Below are positions 9,825-21,674 of a DNA stretch of 35,751 nucleotides, piece after piece; positions within the stretch are counted from its first letter, which is position 1, and each line of letters opens with the position of its first letter. The notes beneath the pieces are model-generated. The model did no database searches, was not told the DNA's origin, and saw nothing but the letters and a program-made list of their open reading frames with translations. The stretch is from Arthrobacter sp. GTDB lineage: Bacteria > Actinomycetota > Actinomycetes > Actinomycetales > Micrococcaceae. The translations under genes and the position numbers were made by a program. Location of the stretch: positions 1 to 35,751 of the forward strand of contig NZ_JAPSHJ010000037.1 in the NCBI RefSeq assembly GCF_031179985.1, in the 5' to 3' direction.

Positions 9825-12080
9825 ATGGAAATCTGGCCCGGATCGGCTTACCCGCTGGGAGCCACCTTCGACGGCACCGGAACCAACTTCGCACTGTTCA
9901 GCGAACGAGCGGAAAAGGTGGAGCTCTGCCTTTTCGACGAGGACCGGGTGGAAACCCGCTTCGAACTGCAGGAAGTGGACGGCTACGTCTGGCACGGTTA
10001 TATCCCGCAGGTCCAGCCTGGCCAGATGTACGGCTACCGGGTTCACGGGCCGTATGACCCCGCCTCAGGGCTGCGGTTCAACGCCAACAAACTGCTCCTG
10101 GACCCGTATGCCAAGGCTGTGCACGGCCAGGTCGACTGGGACCCGTCGCTGTTCTCCTACAACATGGGCGATCCCGACTCGAGAAATGATGCCGATTCCA
10201 GCCGACATATGATGCTCGGCGTTGTCATCAACCCGTACTTCGACTGGGACGGGGACCACAACCTCCGGATTCCGTACCACAAGTCAGTGATTTATGAGGC
10301 CCACGTCAAAGGCCTCACGCAGCTTCACCCGGAGATTCCCGAGGAGCAGCGCGGCACCTACGCCGGCGTGGCGCACCCTTCGGTCATCGCGCACCTGCAG
10401 AAGCTCGGAATCACTGCCATTGAACTGATGCCCGTGCACCAGTTCGTCAACGACGGCATCCTGCAGGACAAGGGCCTCAACAACTACTGGGGCTACAACA
10501 CCATCGGCTTCTTCGCCCCGCACAACACCTACAGCTCCACCGGCGACACCGGCCAGCAGGTGCAGGACTTCAAGGCGATGGTCCGTACGCTGCACCGTGC
10601 CGGGATTGAAGTCATCCTGGACGTGGTCTACAACCACACCGCTGAAGGAAACCACCTGGGCCCCACGCTGTCTTTCAAGGGCATCGACAACCCCGCCTAC
10701 TACCGCCTGATGGAGGGCGACCAGAAGCATTACATGGACTACACAGGGACCGGCAACTCCCTCAATGTCCGCCATCCGCATTCCCTCCAGCTGCTGATGG
10801 ACTCGCTGCGGTACTGGGTCACGGAGATGCATGTGGACGGCTTCCGTTTCGACCTCGCCTCCACCCTGGCCCGCGAGTTTTACGACGTCGACAAACTCTC
10901 CACCTTCTTTGAACTCATCCAGCAGGACCCCGTGGTCTCCCAGGTGAAGCTCATCGCCGAGCCCTGGGACGTTGGTCCGGGCGGCTACCAGGTGGGCAAC
11001 TTCCCGCCGCAATGGACAGAGTGGAACGGCAAATACCGGGATACCGTCCGTGACTTCTGGCGAGGAGAACCGTCCACGCTGGGCGAATTCGCTTCCCGGC
11101 TCACAGGCTCAGCTGACCTCTACGAGCACTCAGGCCGGCGGCCGGTCGCATCCATCAACTTCGTCACCGCCCACGACGGTTTCACGTTGTCCGACCTTGT
11201 GTCCTACAACGAGAAGCACAATGAGGCCAACGGTGAGGGAAACAACGACGGCGAATCCCACAACCGCTCCTGGAACTGCGGCGCTGAAGGCCCAACGGAT
11301 GATCCCAAGGTCCTGGGACTGCGGGCACGCCAGCAGCGCAACTTTATCGCATCCCTGCTGCTGTCCCAGGGCGTTCCCATGCTGCTCCACGGCGACGAAC
11401 TTGGCAGGACGCAGCGAGGGAACAACAACGGCTACTGCCAGGACTCCGAGCTGACCTGGATTAACTGGGACAGCGTTGACCAGCCTCTGGTGGAATTCAC
11501 AGCGGCCGTCAACTCCCTGCGGGCCAAGCACCCTACTTTCCGGCGCAGCAAGTTCTTTGACGGCCGGCCCGTACGTCGAGGCGAAGGCGAGCGGCTGCCG
11601 GACATCGTATGGCTGGACGTGGACGGTTCAACCATGCAGCCCGAGGACTGGGAAGCCGGCCTGGGCCGCTCCGTGGGCATGTTCCTCAACGGCGACGGCA
11701 TCCAGGGAAAGGACATGAGGGGCCGGCGGATTACCGACGTCAACTTTGTCCTCTACTTCAATGCCCAGGACGACGAAGTGAAGTTCAAACTGCCCTCCGA
11801 TGAGTACGCACCCGCGTGGGACATCATCATCGATACCGCCGGGCACAACGCCGACACTGAACCCGTCTTAGCCGGAGGCAGCCTCCCCGTGGATGCCAAA
11901 TCCCTGGTGGTACTCAGGGCCCACAGCACTCCGGAAGTGGAACCGGATCATTCGGTGGCAGCTTCCCTGGCCGCGTTGTCGCAGACTTCCACGCCGGAGT
12001 CGGCGGCGTTGACATCTCCCGCTTCGCCGGAGCCCAAACACACCAGGAAGCTCGGACAGAAGGAGGAGGGCGGGTCATGA
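9825..12080 (+). CDS. glgX: Glycogen debranching enzyme GlgX (TreX-like), GH13
   Basis: Hydrolyses alpha-1,6 branches of glycogen to release linear malto-oligosaccharides for TreY. 751 aa. An N-terminal CBM48-like domain ([18 protein letters not shown]) precedes the GH13 barrel, with [19 protein letters not shown] (nucleophile about D343), [16 protein letters not shown] (acid/base about E379) and [19 protein letters not shown] (about D451). The last roughly 40 residues are a Ser/Thr/Pro-rich tail before [10 protein letters not shown] and look disordered. ATG 9825 is preceded by GAGGAG with a 5-base gap; an adjacent TTG at 9822 is less likely. The stop overlaps the treY start (ATGA), showing translational coupling. 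Confidence 0.95.
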   Translation: MEIWPGSAYPLGATFDGTGTNFALFSERAEKVELCLFDEDRVETRFELQEVDGYVWHGYIPQVQPGQMYGYRVHGPYDPASGLRFNANKLLLDPYAKAVHGQVDWDPSLFSYNMGDPDSRNDADSSRHMMLGVVINPYFDWDGDHNLRIPYHKSVIYEAHVKGLTQLHPEIPEEQRGTYAGVAHPSVIAHLQKLGITAIELMPVHQFVNDGILQDKGLNNYWGYNTIGFFAPHNTYSSTGDTGQQVQDFKAMVRTLHRAGIEVILDVVYNHTAEGNHLGPTLSFKGIDNPAYYRLMEGDQKHYMDYTGTGNSLNVRHPHSLQLLMDSLRYWVTEMHVDGFRFDLASTLAREFYDVDKLSTFFELIQQDPVVSQVKLIAEPWDVGPGGYQVGNFPPQWTEWNGKYRDTVRDFWRGEPSTLGEFASRLTGSADLYEHSGRRPVASINFVTAHDGFTLSDLVSYNEKHNEANGEGNNDGESHNRSWNCGAEGPTDDPKVLGLRARQQRNFIASLLLSQGVPMLLHGDELGRTQRGNNNGYCQDSELTWINWDSVDQPLVEFTAAVNSLRAKHPTFRRSKFFDGRPVRRGEGERLPDIVWLDVDGSTMQPEDWEAGLGRSVGMFLNGDGIQGKDMRGRRITDVNFVLYFNAQDDEVKFKLPSDEYAPAWDIIIDTAGHNADTEPVLAGGSLPVDAKSLVVLRAHSTPEVEPDHSVAASLAALSQTSTPESAALTSPASPEPKHTRKLGQKEEGGS

Positions 12081-14413
12081 GAACCCCCGTCTCGACGTAC
12101 AGGCTGCAGATCCGAGCGGACTTCACGCTGCAGGACGCCGCAGGAATCGTGGACTACCTCCATGCCCTGGGAGTGGACTGGCTTTACCTGTCGCCGTTGC
12201 TCACTGCGGAAAAAGGATCGGGCCACGGCTACGACGTCACCGACCCGAGCGCTGTGGATCCGGACCGGGGCGGCCCCGAAGGGCTAGCAGCCGTGTCCCG
12301 GGCTGCCCGCGCCGCCGGCATGGGGGTGCTTGTTGACATCGTTCCCAACCATGTCGGCGTCGCCACTCCCCATCAGAACCCTTGGTGGTGGTCGCTGCTG
12401 AAGGAAGGCCGGCAGTCGAAATACGCTGAAGCGTTCGACGTCGACTGGGACTTTGGGGGCGGCCGCGTCCGCGTACCCATTCTCGGAAGCGATGACGACG
12501 TCGAACACCTGGAGATCCAGGATGGCGAACTGCGGTACTACGACCACCGCTTTCCCTTGGCGGAGGGGACGTACGTTTCCGGCGACAGCCCGCGTGACGT
12601 CCATGACCGGCAGCACTATGAGCTGATCGGCTGGCGCCGGGCGGACGACGAGCTGAACTATCGCCGGTTCTTTGCCATCAATTCGCTGGCAGGAGTCCGG
12701 GTTGAAATCCCGGAGGTCTTCGACGAAGCCCATGCCGAGGTTGTGCGCTGGTTCAAGGAGGACCTGGTGGACGGGCTGCGCATCGATCACCCCGACGGGC
12801 TTGCCGACCCGGGCGGGTATCTTCGCCGGTTGAAGGAAGTAACCGGAGGCGCGTACATCCTGGCGGAGAAGATCCTGGAACCGGGGGAGGAGCTGCCGCC
12901 GGAGTTCCAGTGCGAAGGTACCACCGGCTACGACGCCCTGGCCGACGTCGACCGGGTTTTCGTGGACCCCAAGGGAGAGGCGCCCCTGACGCGGCTTGAT
13001 GCCCGCCTGCGTGGCAGCCGCAAGTCGGCTGACTACGCCGCCATGATCCACGGGACCAAGCGCGCCATCGCCGACGGCATGTTGCACTCCGAAATCCTGA
13101 GGCTCGTCAGGCTGGTGCCTCAGGACCTGGGGCTCACTGCCTCTGAGTCTGCCGATGCATTGTCTGAGATTATTGCTGCCTTCCCCGTCTACCGCACCTA
13201 CCTGCCCGAGGGCGCAGAGGTGCTGAAGGAAGCCTGCGAAGCCGCCCTGGACAGCAGGCCCGACCTCTCCCATGCCGTGGCCAAACTCCTCCCGTTGCTC
13301 AATGACGCCGACGCCGAACTCGGGCGTCGGTTCCAGCAGACATCCGGAATGGTGATGGCCAAAGGCGTGGAAGACACAGCGTTCTACCGCTACACCCGGC
13401 TGGGGACGCTCACGGAAGTCGGCGCCGACCCCACGGAATTCGCGCTCAGCCCGGAGGAATTCCACGAACGGATGATCCGGCGCCAGGAGCGGCTGCCCCT
13501 GTCAATGACCACCCTGACCACTCACGACACCAAACGCAGCGAGGATACCCGGGCACGCATCTCTGCAATTTCGGAAGTCGCGCCTGAATGGGCGGCAACC
13601 CTCGCCCGCTTGCGGGAGTTGGCCCCATTGCCGGACGGACCCCTCGCGGCGCTGGTATGGCAGGCAATCGCCGGGGCGTGGCCGGCCGATCGCGTCAGGC
13701 TCCGCGGCTACGCGGAAAAGGCTGCCCGTGAAGCCGGGAATTCCACCAGCTGGACGGATCCTGACGCGGATTTCGAGCAGAAACTCCTGGCCGCTGTGGA
13801 CGCCGTTTTTGACCACCCCGATGTCCGCACAGAGTTGACAGCCTTTGTGGCGCGCATTGACTCGCATGGGGCGTCGAATTCGCTGTCCGCCAAGCTCGTC
13901 CAGCTCACCATGCCTGGAGTGCCGGACGTCTATCAGGGCACGGAGTTCTGGGACCGCTCCCTGGCAGATCCGGACAACCGCCGGGCCGTGGATTTCGAAC
14001 GTAGACGGAACACCCTGGCTGAATTGGATGACGGTCAGCTTCCGGCCGTCTTCCAGGCGGAGGCCTGCAAACTGCTGGTGACTTCACGTGCCTTGAGGTT
14101 GCGTCGCGACCGTCCCGAGTTGTTCAGGGGCTACAAGCCGGTGCCAGCCACGGGATCGGCAGCTGATCATCTCCTCGCCTTCAGCCGCGCTGACACCATG
14201 GAACCCGCCACGGCCGGCGCGATTACCCTGGCTACGAGGCTCCCCTGCGGACTGGAAGGCAAAGGCGGATGGCGGGATACCGCCGTCGCTCTTGACACGG
14301 AAATGCAGGACCAGCTCACCGGAACCATTTTTGGCCCCGGCCCGGTGGCGGTGGCGGACATCCTGCGGGTTTACCCGGTGGCGCTGCTCACCCCCATCAG
14401 CGAAAACAGCTAG
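12077..14413 (+). CDS. treY: Malto-oligosyltrehalose synthase
   Basis: Rearranges the reducing-end alpha-1,4 bond of malto-oligosaccharides to an alpha,alpha-1,1 bond. 778 aa, GH13 family. It starts [12 protein letters not shown] and carries [40 protein letters not shown] (nucleophile about D237), [15 protein letters not shown] (acid/base about E264), and [16 protein letters not shown] and [15 protein letters not shown], which mark TreY rather than other GH13 enzymes. The start overlaps the end of glgX by four bases and treZ follows after 41 bases. Confidence 0.96.
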   Translation: MRTPVSTYRLQIRADFTLQDAAGIVDYLHALGVDWLYLSPLLTAEKGSGHGYDVTDPSAVDPDRGGPEGLAAVSRAARAAGMGVLVDIVPNHVGVATPHQNPWWWSLLKEGRQSKYAEAFDVDWDFGGGRVRVPILGSDDDVEHLEIQDGELRYYDHRFPLAEGTYVSGDSPRDVHDRQHYELIGWRRADDELNYRRFFAINSLAGVRVEIPEVFDEAHAEVVRWFKEDLVDGLRIDHPDGLADPGGYLRRLKEVTGGAYILAEKILEPGEELPPEFQCEGTTGYDALADVDRVFVDPKGEAPLTRLDARLRGSRKSADYAAMIHGTKRAIADGMLHSEILRLVRLVPQDLGLTASESADALSEIIAAFPVYRTYLPEGAEVLKEACEAALDSRPDLSHAVAKLLPLLNDADAELGRRFQQTSGMVMAKGVEDTAFYRYTRLGTLTEVGADPTEFALSPEEFHERMIRRQERLPLSMTTLTTHDTKRSEDTRARISAISEVAPEWAATLARLRELAPLPDGPLAALVWQAIAGAWPADRVRLRGYAEKAAREAGNSTSWTDPDADFEQKLLAAVDAVFDHPDVRTELTAFVARIDSHGASNSLSAKLVQLTMPGVPDVYQGTEFWDRSLADPDNRRAVDFERRRNTLAELDDGQLPAVFQAEACKLLVTSRALRLRRDRPELFRGYKPVPATGSAADHLLAFSRADTMEPATAGAITLATRLPCGLEGKGGWRDTAVALDTEMQDQLTGTIFGPGPVAVADILRVYPVALLTPISENS

Positions 14414-14454
14414 CCAGCCTCCCGAACCACCACCACTGAACGGAGAACCACCCG

Positions 14455-16206
14455 ATGACTCTTCCAGTGAACGGAAGCCAACGCTTCGACATTTGGGCTC
14501 CCGAGCCCGAATCCGTCACCCTGCTGGCGGCTGGTCGAAAATACTCCATGACACGGCGAGGCGATGGCTGGTGGACTGCCGATGAGGCTCCGGCAGAGGG
14601 GGAGGTGGATTACGGCTACCTCGTCAATGACGAAGACATTCCCCTGCCGGACCCCCGCTCACGCAGGCAGCCTGAGGGCGTGCACTCGTTGTCCCGGACC
14701 TACGATCCCTCGGCTCATGAATGGCAGGATGCCGACTGGAAAGGCCGCGAGCTGCAGGGCGCCGTCATCTATGAGCTGCATTTGGGAACCTTCACTCCTG
14801 AAGGGACCTTGGATGCCGCGGCCCAGCGCCTCGACTACCTGTCCGGGCTGGGTATCGACTTTGTGGAGCTCCTGCCGGTCAACGCCTTCAACGGCACCCA
14901 CAACTGGGGCTACGACGGTGTGCTCTGGTACGCAGTGCACGAGGGCTATGGCGGGCCAGCGGCTTACCAGCGTTTTGTCGATGCAGCCCACGCCGCCGGC
15001 ATGGGAGTCATCCAGGATGTGGTCTACAACCACCTTGGCCCCAGTGGCAACTACCTGCCCAGGTTCGGGCCATACCTCATGTCCGGAAAGGGCAACACAT
15101 GGGGCGATTCGGTCAACCTTGATGGCCCGGACTCGGATCAGGTCCGGGCGTATATCCTCCAGAACGCAGCCATGTGGCTGCGTGACTATCACGTCGACGG
15201 GCTGCGGCTCGATGCCGTGCACGCGCTAAAGGATGAACGTGCGCTTCCCATCCTGGAGGAATTTGGGGCTTTGGCAGCGGCTGTCTCCGCTGAGACGGGT
15301 CGGCCAGTCACCATGATCGCCGAGTCCGACCTCAACAACCCCCGCCTGCTCTATCCGCGGGAACTCAACGGGTACGGGCTCACCGGCCAGTGGAGTGATG
15401 ACTTTCACCACGCCGCGCACGTGAACCTCACCGGCGAGACAACCGGCTACTACAGCGACTTCGATTCCATGGCGGCGCTCGCCAAGGTTCTGACGGGCGG
15501 GTTTTTCCACGACGGAAGCTATTCCAGTTTCCGGGGCCGACGCCATGGCCGGCCCATCAACTCCAACCTCGTTCACCCTTCCGCCTTGGTTGTCTGCACC
15601 CAGAACCATGACCAGATCGGCAACAGGGCTGTTGGTGACAGGCTCTCGCAGTCGCTTTCCTACGGTCAGCTGGCCCTGGCTGCTGTTCTGTCCCTGACGT
15701 CCCCGTTCACCCCCATGCTGTTCATGGGGGAGGAATACGGTGCCACGACGCCATGGCAGTTCTTCACCTCCCACCCTGAACCGGAGCTTGGGAAGGCAAC
15801 AGCCGAGGGGCGGATAAAAGAGTTCGAGAGGATGGGCTGGGACCCTGCTCTGGTTCCAGACCCCCAGGATCCGGCGACGTTCACCCGATCCAAACTCAAC
15901 TGGGACGAGGCCGCCGAGGGCCACCACGCCCGGCTGCTGGAGCTCTACCGGTCCTTGAATGCTCTCCGGAAGTCCCTGCCCGATCTTGTTGCTCCCGGCT
16001 TCGAGGAAACAGTGGTGGAATTCAGCGAAGAGGACCGGTGGCTCCGGTTGGAACGGGGAGCCGTCCACGTCGTCTTCAATTTCTCCAGCGGAGACTGCAG
16101 GCTCAACACGGAAGCCGAGACAATCCGGTTGGCCACCGAGGACGGGGTCCGTCTCGAGTCCGGGAAGCTGGAACTGCCAAGGCACAGCGCAGCGATACTC
16201 ACCTGA
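14455..16206 (+). CDS. treZ: Malto-oligosyltrehalose trehalohydrolase
   Basis: Releases trehalose from the TreY product, completing the glycogen-to-trehalose route. 583 aa. An N-terminal beta domain ([14 protein letters not shown]) precedes the GH13 barrel with [44 protein letters not shown] (about D253), [12 protein letters not shown] (about E290) and [23 protein letters not shown] lies 9 bases before the ATG. Last gene of the glgX-treY-treZ operon. Stress or osmotic control would be expected from the pathway, but I cannot show it. Confidence 0.96.
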   Translation: MTLPVNGSQRFDIWAPEPESVTLLAAGRKYSMTRRGDGWWTADEAPAEGEVDYGYLVNDEDIPLPDPRSRRQPEGVHSLSRTYDPSAHEWQDADWKGRELQGAVIYELHLGTFTPEGTLDAAAQRLDYLSGLGIDFVELLPVNAFNGTHNWGYDGVLWYAVHEGYGGPAAYQRFVDAAHAAGMGVIQDVVYNHLGPSGNYLPRFGPYLMSGKGNTWGDSVNLDGPDSDQVRAYILQNAAMWLRDYHVDGLRLDAVHALKDERALPILEEFGALAAAVSAETGRPVTMIAESDLNNPRLLYPRELNGYGLTGQWSDDFHHAAHVNLTGETTGYYSDFDSMAALAKVLTGGFFHDGSYSSFRGRRHGRPINSNLVHPSALVVCTQNHDQIGNRAVGDRLSQSLSYGQLALAAVLSLTSPFTPMLFMGEEYGATTPWQFFTSHPEPELGKATAEGRIKEFERMGWDPALVPDPQDPATFTRSKLNWDEAAEGHHARLLELYRSLNALRKSLPDLVAPGFEETVVEFSEEDRWLRLERGAVHVVFNFSSGDCRLNTEAETIRLATEDGVRLESGKLELPRHSAAILT

Positions 16207-16269
16207 CTTACCTGACCGAATGTTGGACGCCAGCCCCGGGACGGCCCTGTGGCTGGCAGGATGGTACGT

Positions 16270-17307
<1,038 letters not shown>

Positions 17308-17357
17308 GCAGTACCGGGCACTACGTCTCGGACCTGCGTGACTGGCGCGCGTCAGTT

Positions 17358-17403
17358 GACACTTGTTGCCCCTCATCCTGCGGGGTGGGAGGCAACAAGT
17401 GTC
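17358..17403. terminator. Long inverted repeat after the aldo/keto reductase gene
   Basis: A perfect 13-bp inverted repeat, GACACTTGTTGCC (17358-17370) and GGCAACAAGTGTC (17391-17403), with a C-rich then G-rich loop that can extend the stem. It is not followed by a T run on either strand. It may end the reductase transcript, or be a mobile or regulatory palindrome. The remaining bases to ino1 (17404-17558) hold TAGACT at 17458-17463 as a possible -10, but no gene. Confidence 0.5.
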
Positions 17404-17558
17404 TGACACAGGTGGCTTTGCAGGGCCCGCAAGGAGCGAAGGAACGGCACCATTGGATAGACTGCTAGGGCGCCGCATGGCGTTGTGCCCATCAGCCGCC
17501 GTTCTGCATCAGGGCAGGACCGCGCAGGGTGCGTGACGTTTGTTCTCAAAGGAGTTCC

Positions 17559-18644
17559 GTGTCTTCAAATCCCATTCGTGTTGCAATCGTCGGTGTAGGC
17601 AACTGTGCAGCCTCGCTGGTGCAGGGTGTTCATTACTATCGGGATGCCGACCCCCAGGCAACGATTCCGGGTCTGATGCACGTGGAGTTCGGAAAATACC
17701 ACGTCAATGATGTTCAGTTCGTGGCTGCCTTCGACGTCGATGGCAAGAAGGTCGGCGTTGACCTTGCTGACGCCATCCTGGCCAGCGAAAACAACACCAT
17801 CAAGATCGCCGACGTCCCGCCGTCGGGCGTGACCGTACAGCGTGGCCACACTCTTGACGGCCTCGGCAAGTACTATCTCGAGACAATCGAGCAGTCGCCG
17901 GCAGAGCCCGTTGACGTTGTCCAGGCGCTGAAGGATGCCGAAGTGGACGTCATGGTCTGCTACCTCCCGGTCGGGTCGCAGGAAGCCGCTGAGTTCTACG
18001 CCCAGTGCGCCATCGACGCCGGCGTGGCCTTCGTCAACGCCCTTCCCGTCTTCATTGCAGGTACGAAGGCGTGGGCAGACAAGTTCACGGCAGCAGGCGT
18101 ACCCATCGTGGGCGACGACATCAAGAGCCAGATCGGTGCCACCATCACCCACCGCGTGATGGCGAAGCTCTTTGAAGACCGCGGCGTTACCTTGGACCGC
18201 ACGTACCAGCTGAACGTCGGCGGCAACATGGACTTCAAGAACATGCTGGAGCGGGACCGCCTCGAGTCGAAAAAGATTTCAAAGACCCAGGCCGTGACCT
18301 CCAACGTCGAGGCCGAGCTGGCTGCCAAGGACGTGCACATCGGCCCGTCCGACTACGTCCAGTGGCTCGACGACCGCAAATGGGCCTTCGTGCGCCTGGA
18401 GGGACGCAACTTCGGCGACGCCCCGGTTTCCCTGGAGTACAAGCTGGAAGTCTGGGACTCGCCGAACTCCGCCGGTGTCATCATCGATGCCATCCGCGCT
18501 GCAAAGATCGGCCTGGACCGTGGTATCGGCGGCCCGCTTCTCTCAGCGTCGAGCTACTTCATGAAGTCTCCACCGGAGCAGTTCAACGATGACCTTGCCC
18601 GTGAAAAGGTTGAGGCCTTCATCCGCGGAGACCTCGAGCGCTAA
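17559..18644 (+). CDS. ino1: Inositol-3-phosphate synthase (actinobacterial type)
   Basis: NAD-dependent cyclisation of glucose-6-phosphate to inositol phosphate, the acceptor for MshA in mycothiol synthesis and for inositol lipids. The 361-aa protein has the dinucleotide-binding start [37 protein letters not shown], the substrate-binding region [29 protein letters not shown], and the C-terminal [16 protein letters not shown], as in short actinobacterial MIPS. GTG 17559 is preceded by AAGGAG with a 4-base gap; the longer open frame from 17529 is not needed. mshA lies about 3 kb downstream on the other strand. Confidence 0.96.
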   Translation: MSSNPIRVAIVGVGNCAASLVQGVHYYRDADPQATIPGLMHVEFGKYHVNDVQFVAAFDVDGKKVGVDLADAILASENNTIKIADVPPSGVTVQRGHTLDGLGKYYLETIEQSPAEPVDVVQALKDAEVDVMVCYLPVGSQEAAEFYAQCAIDAGVAFVNALPVFIAGTKAWADKFTAAGVPIVGDDIKSQIGATITHRVMAKLFEDRGVTLDRTYQLNVGGNMDFKNMLERDRLESKKISKTQAVTSNVEAELAAKDVHIGPSDYVQWLDDRKWAFVRLEGRNFGDAPVSLEYKLEVWDSPNSAGVIIDAIRAAKIGLDRGIGGPLLSASSYFMKSPPEQFNDDLAREKVEAFIRGDLER

Positions 18645-18648
18645 ACCT

Positions 18649-18848
18649 GAACGCTCCCTCACCTTTCGCAGATTTTTGGCTGACGCTCCCTCACCTTTCG
18701 CAGGTGGGGGAGCGTCGGTCGTTTCTTCTAACGAACGCTCCTTCACTTTTCGCGGGTTTTACCCGAACGCTCCTTCACTTTTCGCGGGTTCTACCCGAAC
18801 GCTCCTTCACTTTTCGCGGGTTTTTGGGGGACGCTCCCTCACATCGCG
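18649..18848 (+). repeat. Tandem array of about 32-bp repeats between ino1 and the DUF559 gene
   Basis: Six units begin with GAACGCTCC or GACGCTCC at 18649, 18682, 18733, 18765, 18797 and 18830. Units 3 to 5 are nearly identical (GAACGCTCCTTCACTTTTCG then CGGGTTT); units 1, 2 and 6 have CTCCCTCACC instead of CTCCTTCACT. The last unit is partial and runs into the 3' end of the DUF559 gene, whose TGA stop (18839-18841, minus strand) lies inside it. Confidence 0.85.
18682..18716 (+). terminator. Hairpin terminator formed by repeat unit 2
   Basis: GACGCTCCCTCACCT pairs with AGGTGGGGGAGCGTC: a 15-bp stem with one G-T pair and the 5-base loop TTCGC. GGTCGTTTCTTCT follows. It lies 37 bases after the ino1 stop and is built from the repeat sequence itself. 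Confidence 0.75.
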
Positions 18849-19795
18849 TCGACAAATCCTGACGCTGCCGGCTGGTCGAGCGGCCCGGTGCGAAGCATCC
18901 GACGGATTCTGACTACGGCTTTTTGGAATCTGTCGCTGAGATCTTTTTTATCGAGGATCAGTACGTCCCAGCCGGCGGTTTCGAAAGCCTTATCCCGCCG
19001 CCTGTCGCTCAGTCTCTGTGGCTCCAGAAGGTGATGATCGCCGTCGTACTGGATTGCCAGTCGCCGCCGTCGATAGCCAAGGTCGCAGGTAGGCGAGTTC
19101 GGATCTTCCGGCCTTAGCGTCAGTTGCAGTTCAGGTTCTGGAAGATTCGAGTCGGAAATGGCCAGGCGAAGCAGTGTTTCGGGTCCTGAGTCGGCACCCA
19201 CCCGCATCAGCTCCAAGGCTTCCCTGGCACGCACAACCCCCTGAAGGTTTGGGTGGCGGTCCACGAGGGAGCGCAGGCCATCCAATGTATCGAAAGGCTC
19301 GGATCTCCCTTCGAAGTGCAGACGCGGAATCCTGATCAGCTGGTCACCCATGGCTACCAGATCGTCTAGGGACAGCCGCCTGGCCATGTCGAGCCACGTG
19401 CGTGACCGGGTGCTGATGCGAATCCCGTCTATCACTTCGATTTCATCTTCCCGAACAAGAACTGCATGGCCAGTCACTCCTTTCCGGCGTACTCCTGGAA
19501 GTGACCGGGGCTTGCTCAGGTGCAGTTCGGTTGAGTCGGCAAGCCAAGGAGGCAAAATCAAGCACTTTATGCGAGCTGCAGTGACGTGGGAGATCCAGGC
19601 TCCCGGAGATGCGGCGGACAGGGCCCTCGCCGCTGCCTCCAACTGAAAGTCCCAGCTCACCGGGCGATACAGTCCGCGGCTGATGTGTGCCACATCCGAA
19701 TTTCGCAACCTGCTCTCACTGACGCCAAGTCCCACGGCAGTTTCAAGGGTGAAGGGAGTGGTTCCAAGGTCGCCCGGCAGGCTGGTTTTTTGCAT
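18839..19795 (-). CDS. DUF559 (Vsr-like endonuclease fold) protein with AbiEi-like N-terminus
   Basis: 318 aa, function unknown. The N-terminal half resembles AbiEi antitoxin / winged-helix proteins (LGVSESRLRNSDVAHISRGLYRPV, HVTAARI, GIRISTRSRTWLDMARRL, LVAMGDQLIR). The C-terminal part (about 200-310) is a DUF559 PD-(D/E)XK-type fold with E206, CDLGYRRRRLAIQYDGDHH (D238, D251) and DRRRDKAFETAGWDVLIL. The position often occupied by glutamate in IEYDG is glutamine here (Q249), so nuclease activity is uncertain. The gene looks less GC-rich than its neighbours, has no Shine-Dalgarno before its ATG, and is flanked by short repeat arrays on both sides. Acquisition as a solitary defence-type or selfish gene is possible; no AbiEii toxin gene is adjacent. 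Confidence 0.75.
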   Translation of the reverse strand: MQKTSLPGDLGTTPFTLETAVGLGVSESRLRNSDVAHISRGLYRPVSWDFQLEAAARALSAASPGAWISHVTAARIKCLILPPWLADSTELHLSKPRSLPGVRRKGVTGHAVLVREDEIEVIDGIRISTRSRTWLDMARRLSLDDLVAMGDQLIRIPRLHFEGRSEPFDTLDGLRSLVDRHPNLQGVVRAREALELMRVGADSGPETLLRLAISDSNLPEPELQLTLRPEDPNSPTCDLGYRRRRLAIQYDGDHHLLEPQRLSDRRRDKAFETAGWDVLILDKKDLSDRFQKAVVRIRRMLRTGPLDQPAASGFVDAM

Positions 19796-19834
19796 AGGGG
19801 AATTGTTACCCGGCTTGGATAGTCCTTGCAGAAG

Positions 19835-19843
19835 TTATCCACA
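19835..19843 (+). other. Perfect DnaA-box sequence upstream of the DUF559 gene
   Basis: TTATCCACA matches the consensus DnaA box exactly and lies 39 bases before the DUF559 start. Only one copy is seen, so this is not an origin. It may be chance, a DnaA-titrating or regulatory site, or part of the promoter region of the element. Confidence 0.45.
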
Positions 19844-19859
19844 GCCAGATGGCCCTTAC

Positions 19860-19979
19860 GGGATGTGATGGAGGGTTGGGTGAAAAGCCCCGGGATGTGA
19901 TGGAGGGTTGGGTGAAGAGCCCGGGATGTGATGGAGGGTTGGGTGAAAAGGGGCGAAAGGTGATGGAGGGTCAGGTGAG
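19860..19979 (-). repeat. Tandem array of about 31-bp repeats between fhs and the DUF559 gene
   Basis: Three nearly identical units, each starting GGGATGTGATGGAGGGTTGG, begin at 19860, 19892 and 19923. A diverged fourth (GGGCGAAAGGTGATGGAGGG) begins at 19951 and contains the fhs stop codon (19971-19973, minus strand). Read on the minus strand, the fourth unit gives CTCCATCACCTTTCGC, close to CTCCCTCACCTTTCGC in the array on the other side of the DUF559 gene, so the two arrays are related and in inverted orientation. Confidence 0.8.
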
Positions 19980-21653
19980 GCCCATCGGATTGCCGTCGGC
20001 GTCGACGTCCATGCGCAGCGCCGCGGGGTCTTTGGGGAGTCCGGGCATGGTCATAACGGCACCGGTGAGGGCCACGATAAAACCGGCCCCGGTCTTCGGC
20101 AGGAGATCGCGCACATGAATGATAAAACCCTTTGGCGCGCCCATCCGTGACGCATCATCACTGAAGGAGTACTGGGTCTTGGCCATGCAGACCGGCAGCC
20201 CGCTCCAGCCGTTTTTCTCGATCTCCGCCAGCCGCTTGAGTGCCGGCACCGAGAAGTCGACGCCGTCGGCCCCGTACATCTCCTGCACAATGGTCCGGAT
20301 CTTCTCCTCCACAGACATTTCCAGGGGATAGAGGTGTCTGAAAGTGCTTGGAGCATCGAGCGCGGCCGCCACCTTCGCTGCCAGATCGTCGCCGCCGTCT
20401 CCGCCACCTCCGCGGCCCCACACATCAGCGACGGCGGCCGGCACACCTTCCCGGGCGCACCAGTCCATCAGCCAGTCGAGTTCCTCCGCCGTGTCCGTCG
20501 CGAACCTGTTAATCGCCACCACGGGTGTCAGGCCGAACTTCTCCACGTTATGCACATGCCGCTGAAGGTTTGCGACGCCACCCGCCAAGGCCTCGAGGTT
20601 CGGTGCAGTCAGGCTGTCCTTTGCCACCCCGCCATGCATTTTCAGTGCCCGGATTGTGGCGACCACCACTACAGCTGACGGTGCCACATCACCTACCCTG
20701 GCCTTGATATCCATGAACTTTTCAGCTCCGAGGTCGGCGCCGAACCCTGCCTCGGTAACCACGATGTCGGCCAGGCGGCGAGCAGTCTGGGTAGCAATCA
20801 GTGAGTTACAGCCATGGGCGATGTTGGCAAACGGGCCGCCGTGGACCAGGGCAGGAGTGCCGGCGATGGTCTGCACCAGATTCGGCTTGATGGCCTCCTT
20901 CAGGAGCAACGTGAGGGCGCCCTGGACACCGAGATCGGCCACCGTTACAGGCTGGCGCTCATAGGTGTAACCGAAAGTGATCCGGCCCAGGCGTTCTCTC
21001 AGGTCGGTCAGATCGGTGGCGAGGCAGAAGACGGCCATGATTTCCGAGGCCACGGTGATATCGAATCCGTCCTGCCGCGGCACGCCCTGGACGGGGCCGC
21101 CAAGGCCAATCACCACCTCACGCAGCGAGCGGTCATTCATGTCGAGCACCCGCTTGAAAGTCATCCTGCGGGGATCGATGTTCAATTCGTTGCCCTGGAA
21201 GATGTGGTTGTCCACCAGCGCCATCAATGCGTTGTTCGCCGAGGTGATGGCATGGAAGTCGCCGGTGAAATGCAGGTTTATCTCGTCCATGGGCAGGACT
21301 TGGGAGTATCCGCCGCCCGTGGCGCCGCCCTTCATCCCAAGGACCGGACCGAGCGAGGGCTCGCGCAGGGCAATCATCACTTTGTGGCCGGCGCGTACCA
21401 GGGAGTCAGCTAAGCCGACAGTGGTGGTGGACTTTCCTTCGCCGGCCGGAGTGGGCGACATAGCCGAGACCAGCACAACCTTCCCCCGGGCTTCGGACGC
21501 CGCAAGCCGGGACGGATCAATCTTGGCCTTATACCGACCGTACGCCTCGACCGCTTCATCGTTGATCCCCGCCGCCGCCGCAATCTCCCCGATGGGGCGC
21601 ATGGTTGCGTGCCGGGCGATCTCAAGATCGCTCATCACCTTTTCTTCAGACAT
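19971..21653 (-). CDS. fhs: Formate--tetrahydrofolate ligase
   Basis: ATP-dependent synthesis of 10-formyl-tetrahydrofolate for one-carbon metabolism. 560 aa, normal length. The nucleotide loop [16 protein letters not shown] lies at about residues 66-81, followed by family motifs [51 protein letters not shown] and VVAINRF. The ATG at 21653 has AAGGA 6 bases upstream; a second in-frame ATG six codons later is less likely. It starts 21 bases after mshA on the same strand, so cotranscription is likely. The last codons and stop run into the short-repeat array. Confidence 0.96.
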   Translation of the reverse strand: MSEEKVMSDLEIARHATMRPIGEIAAAAGINDEAVEAYGRYKAKIDPSRLAASEARGKVVLVSAMSPTPAGEGKSTTTVGLADSLVRAGHKVMIALREPSLGPVLGMKGGATGGGYSQVLPMDEINLHFTGDFHAITSANNALMALVDNHIFQGNELNIDPRRMTFKRVLDMNDRSLREVVIGLGGPVQGVPRQDGFDITVASEIMAVFCLATDLTDLRERLGRITFGYTYERQPVTVADLGVQGALTLLLKEAIKPNLVQTIAGTPALVHGGPFANIAHGCNSLIATQTARRLADIVVTEAGFGADLGAEKFMDIKARVGDVAPSAVVVVATIRALKMHGGVAKDSLTAPNLEALAGGVANLQRHVHNVEKFGLTPVVAINRFATDTAEELDWLMDWCAREGVPAAVADVWGRGGGGDGGDDLAAKVAAALDAPSTFRHLYPLEMSVEEKIRTIVQEMYGADGVDFSVPALKRLAEIEKNGWSGLPVCMAKTQYSFSDDASRMGAPKGFIIHVRDLLPKTGAGFIVALTGAVMTMPGLPKDPAALRMDVDADGNPMGLT

Positions 21654-21674
21654 CGTCGTCCTTCAGGTAGAGGG

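Noticed and set aside
12284..13465. Long minus-strand open frame opposite treY
   Set aside because: Complement of conserved treY codons; no recognisable domain and no start signals.
18649..18848. CRISPR array
   Set aside because: The units are directly adjacent, with no unique spacers between conserved repeats, and no cas genes are near.
19835..19843. Replication origin
   Set aside because: A single DnaA box with no cluster, no AT-rich region and no dnaA/dnaN nearby.
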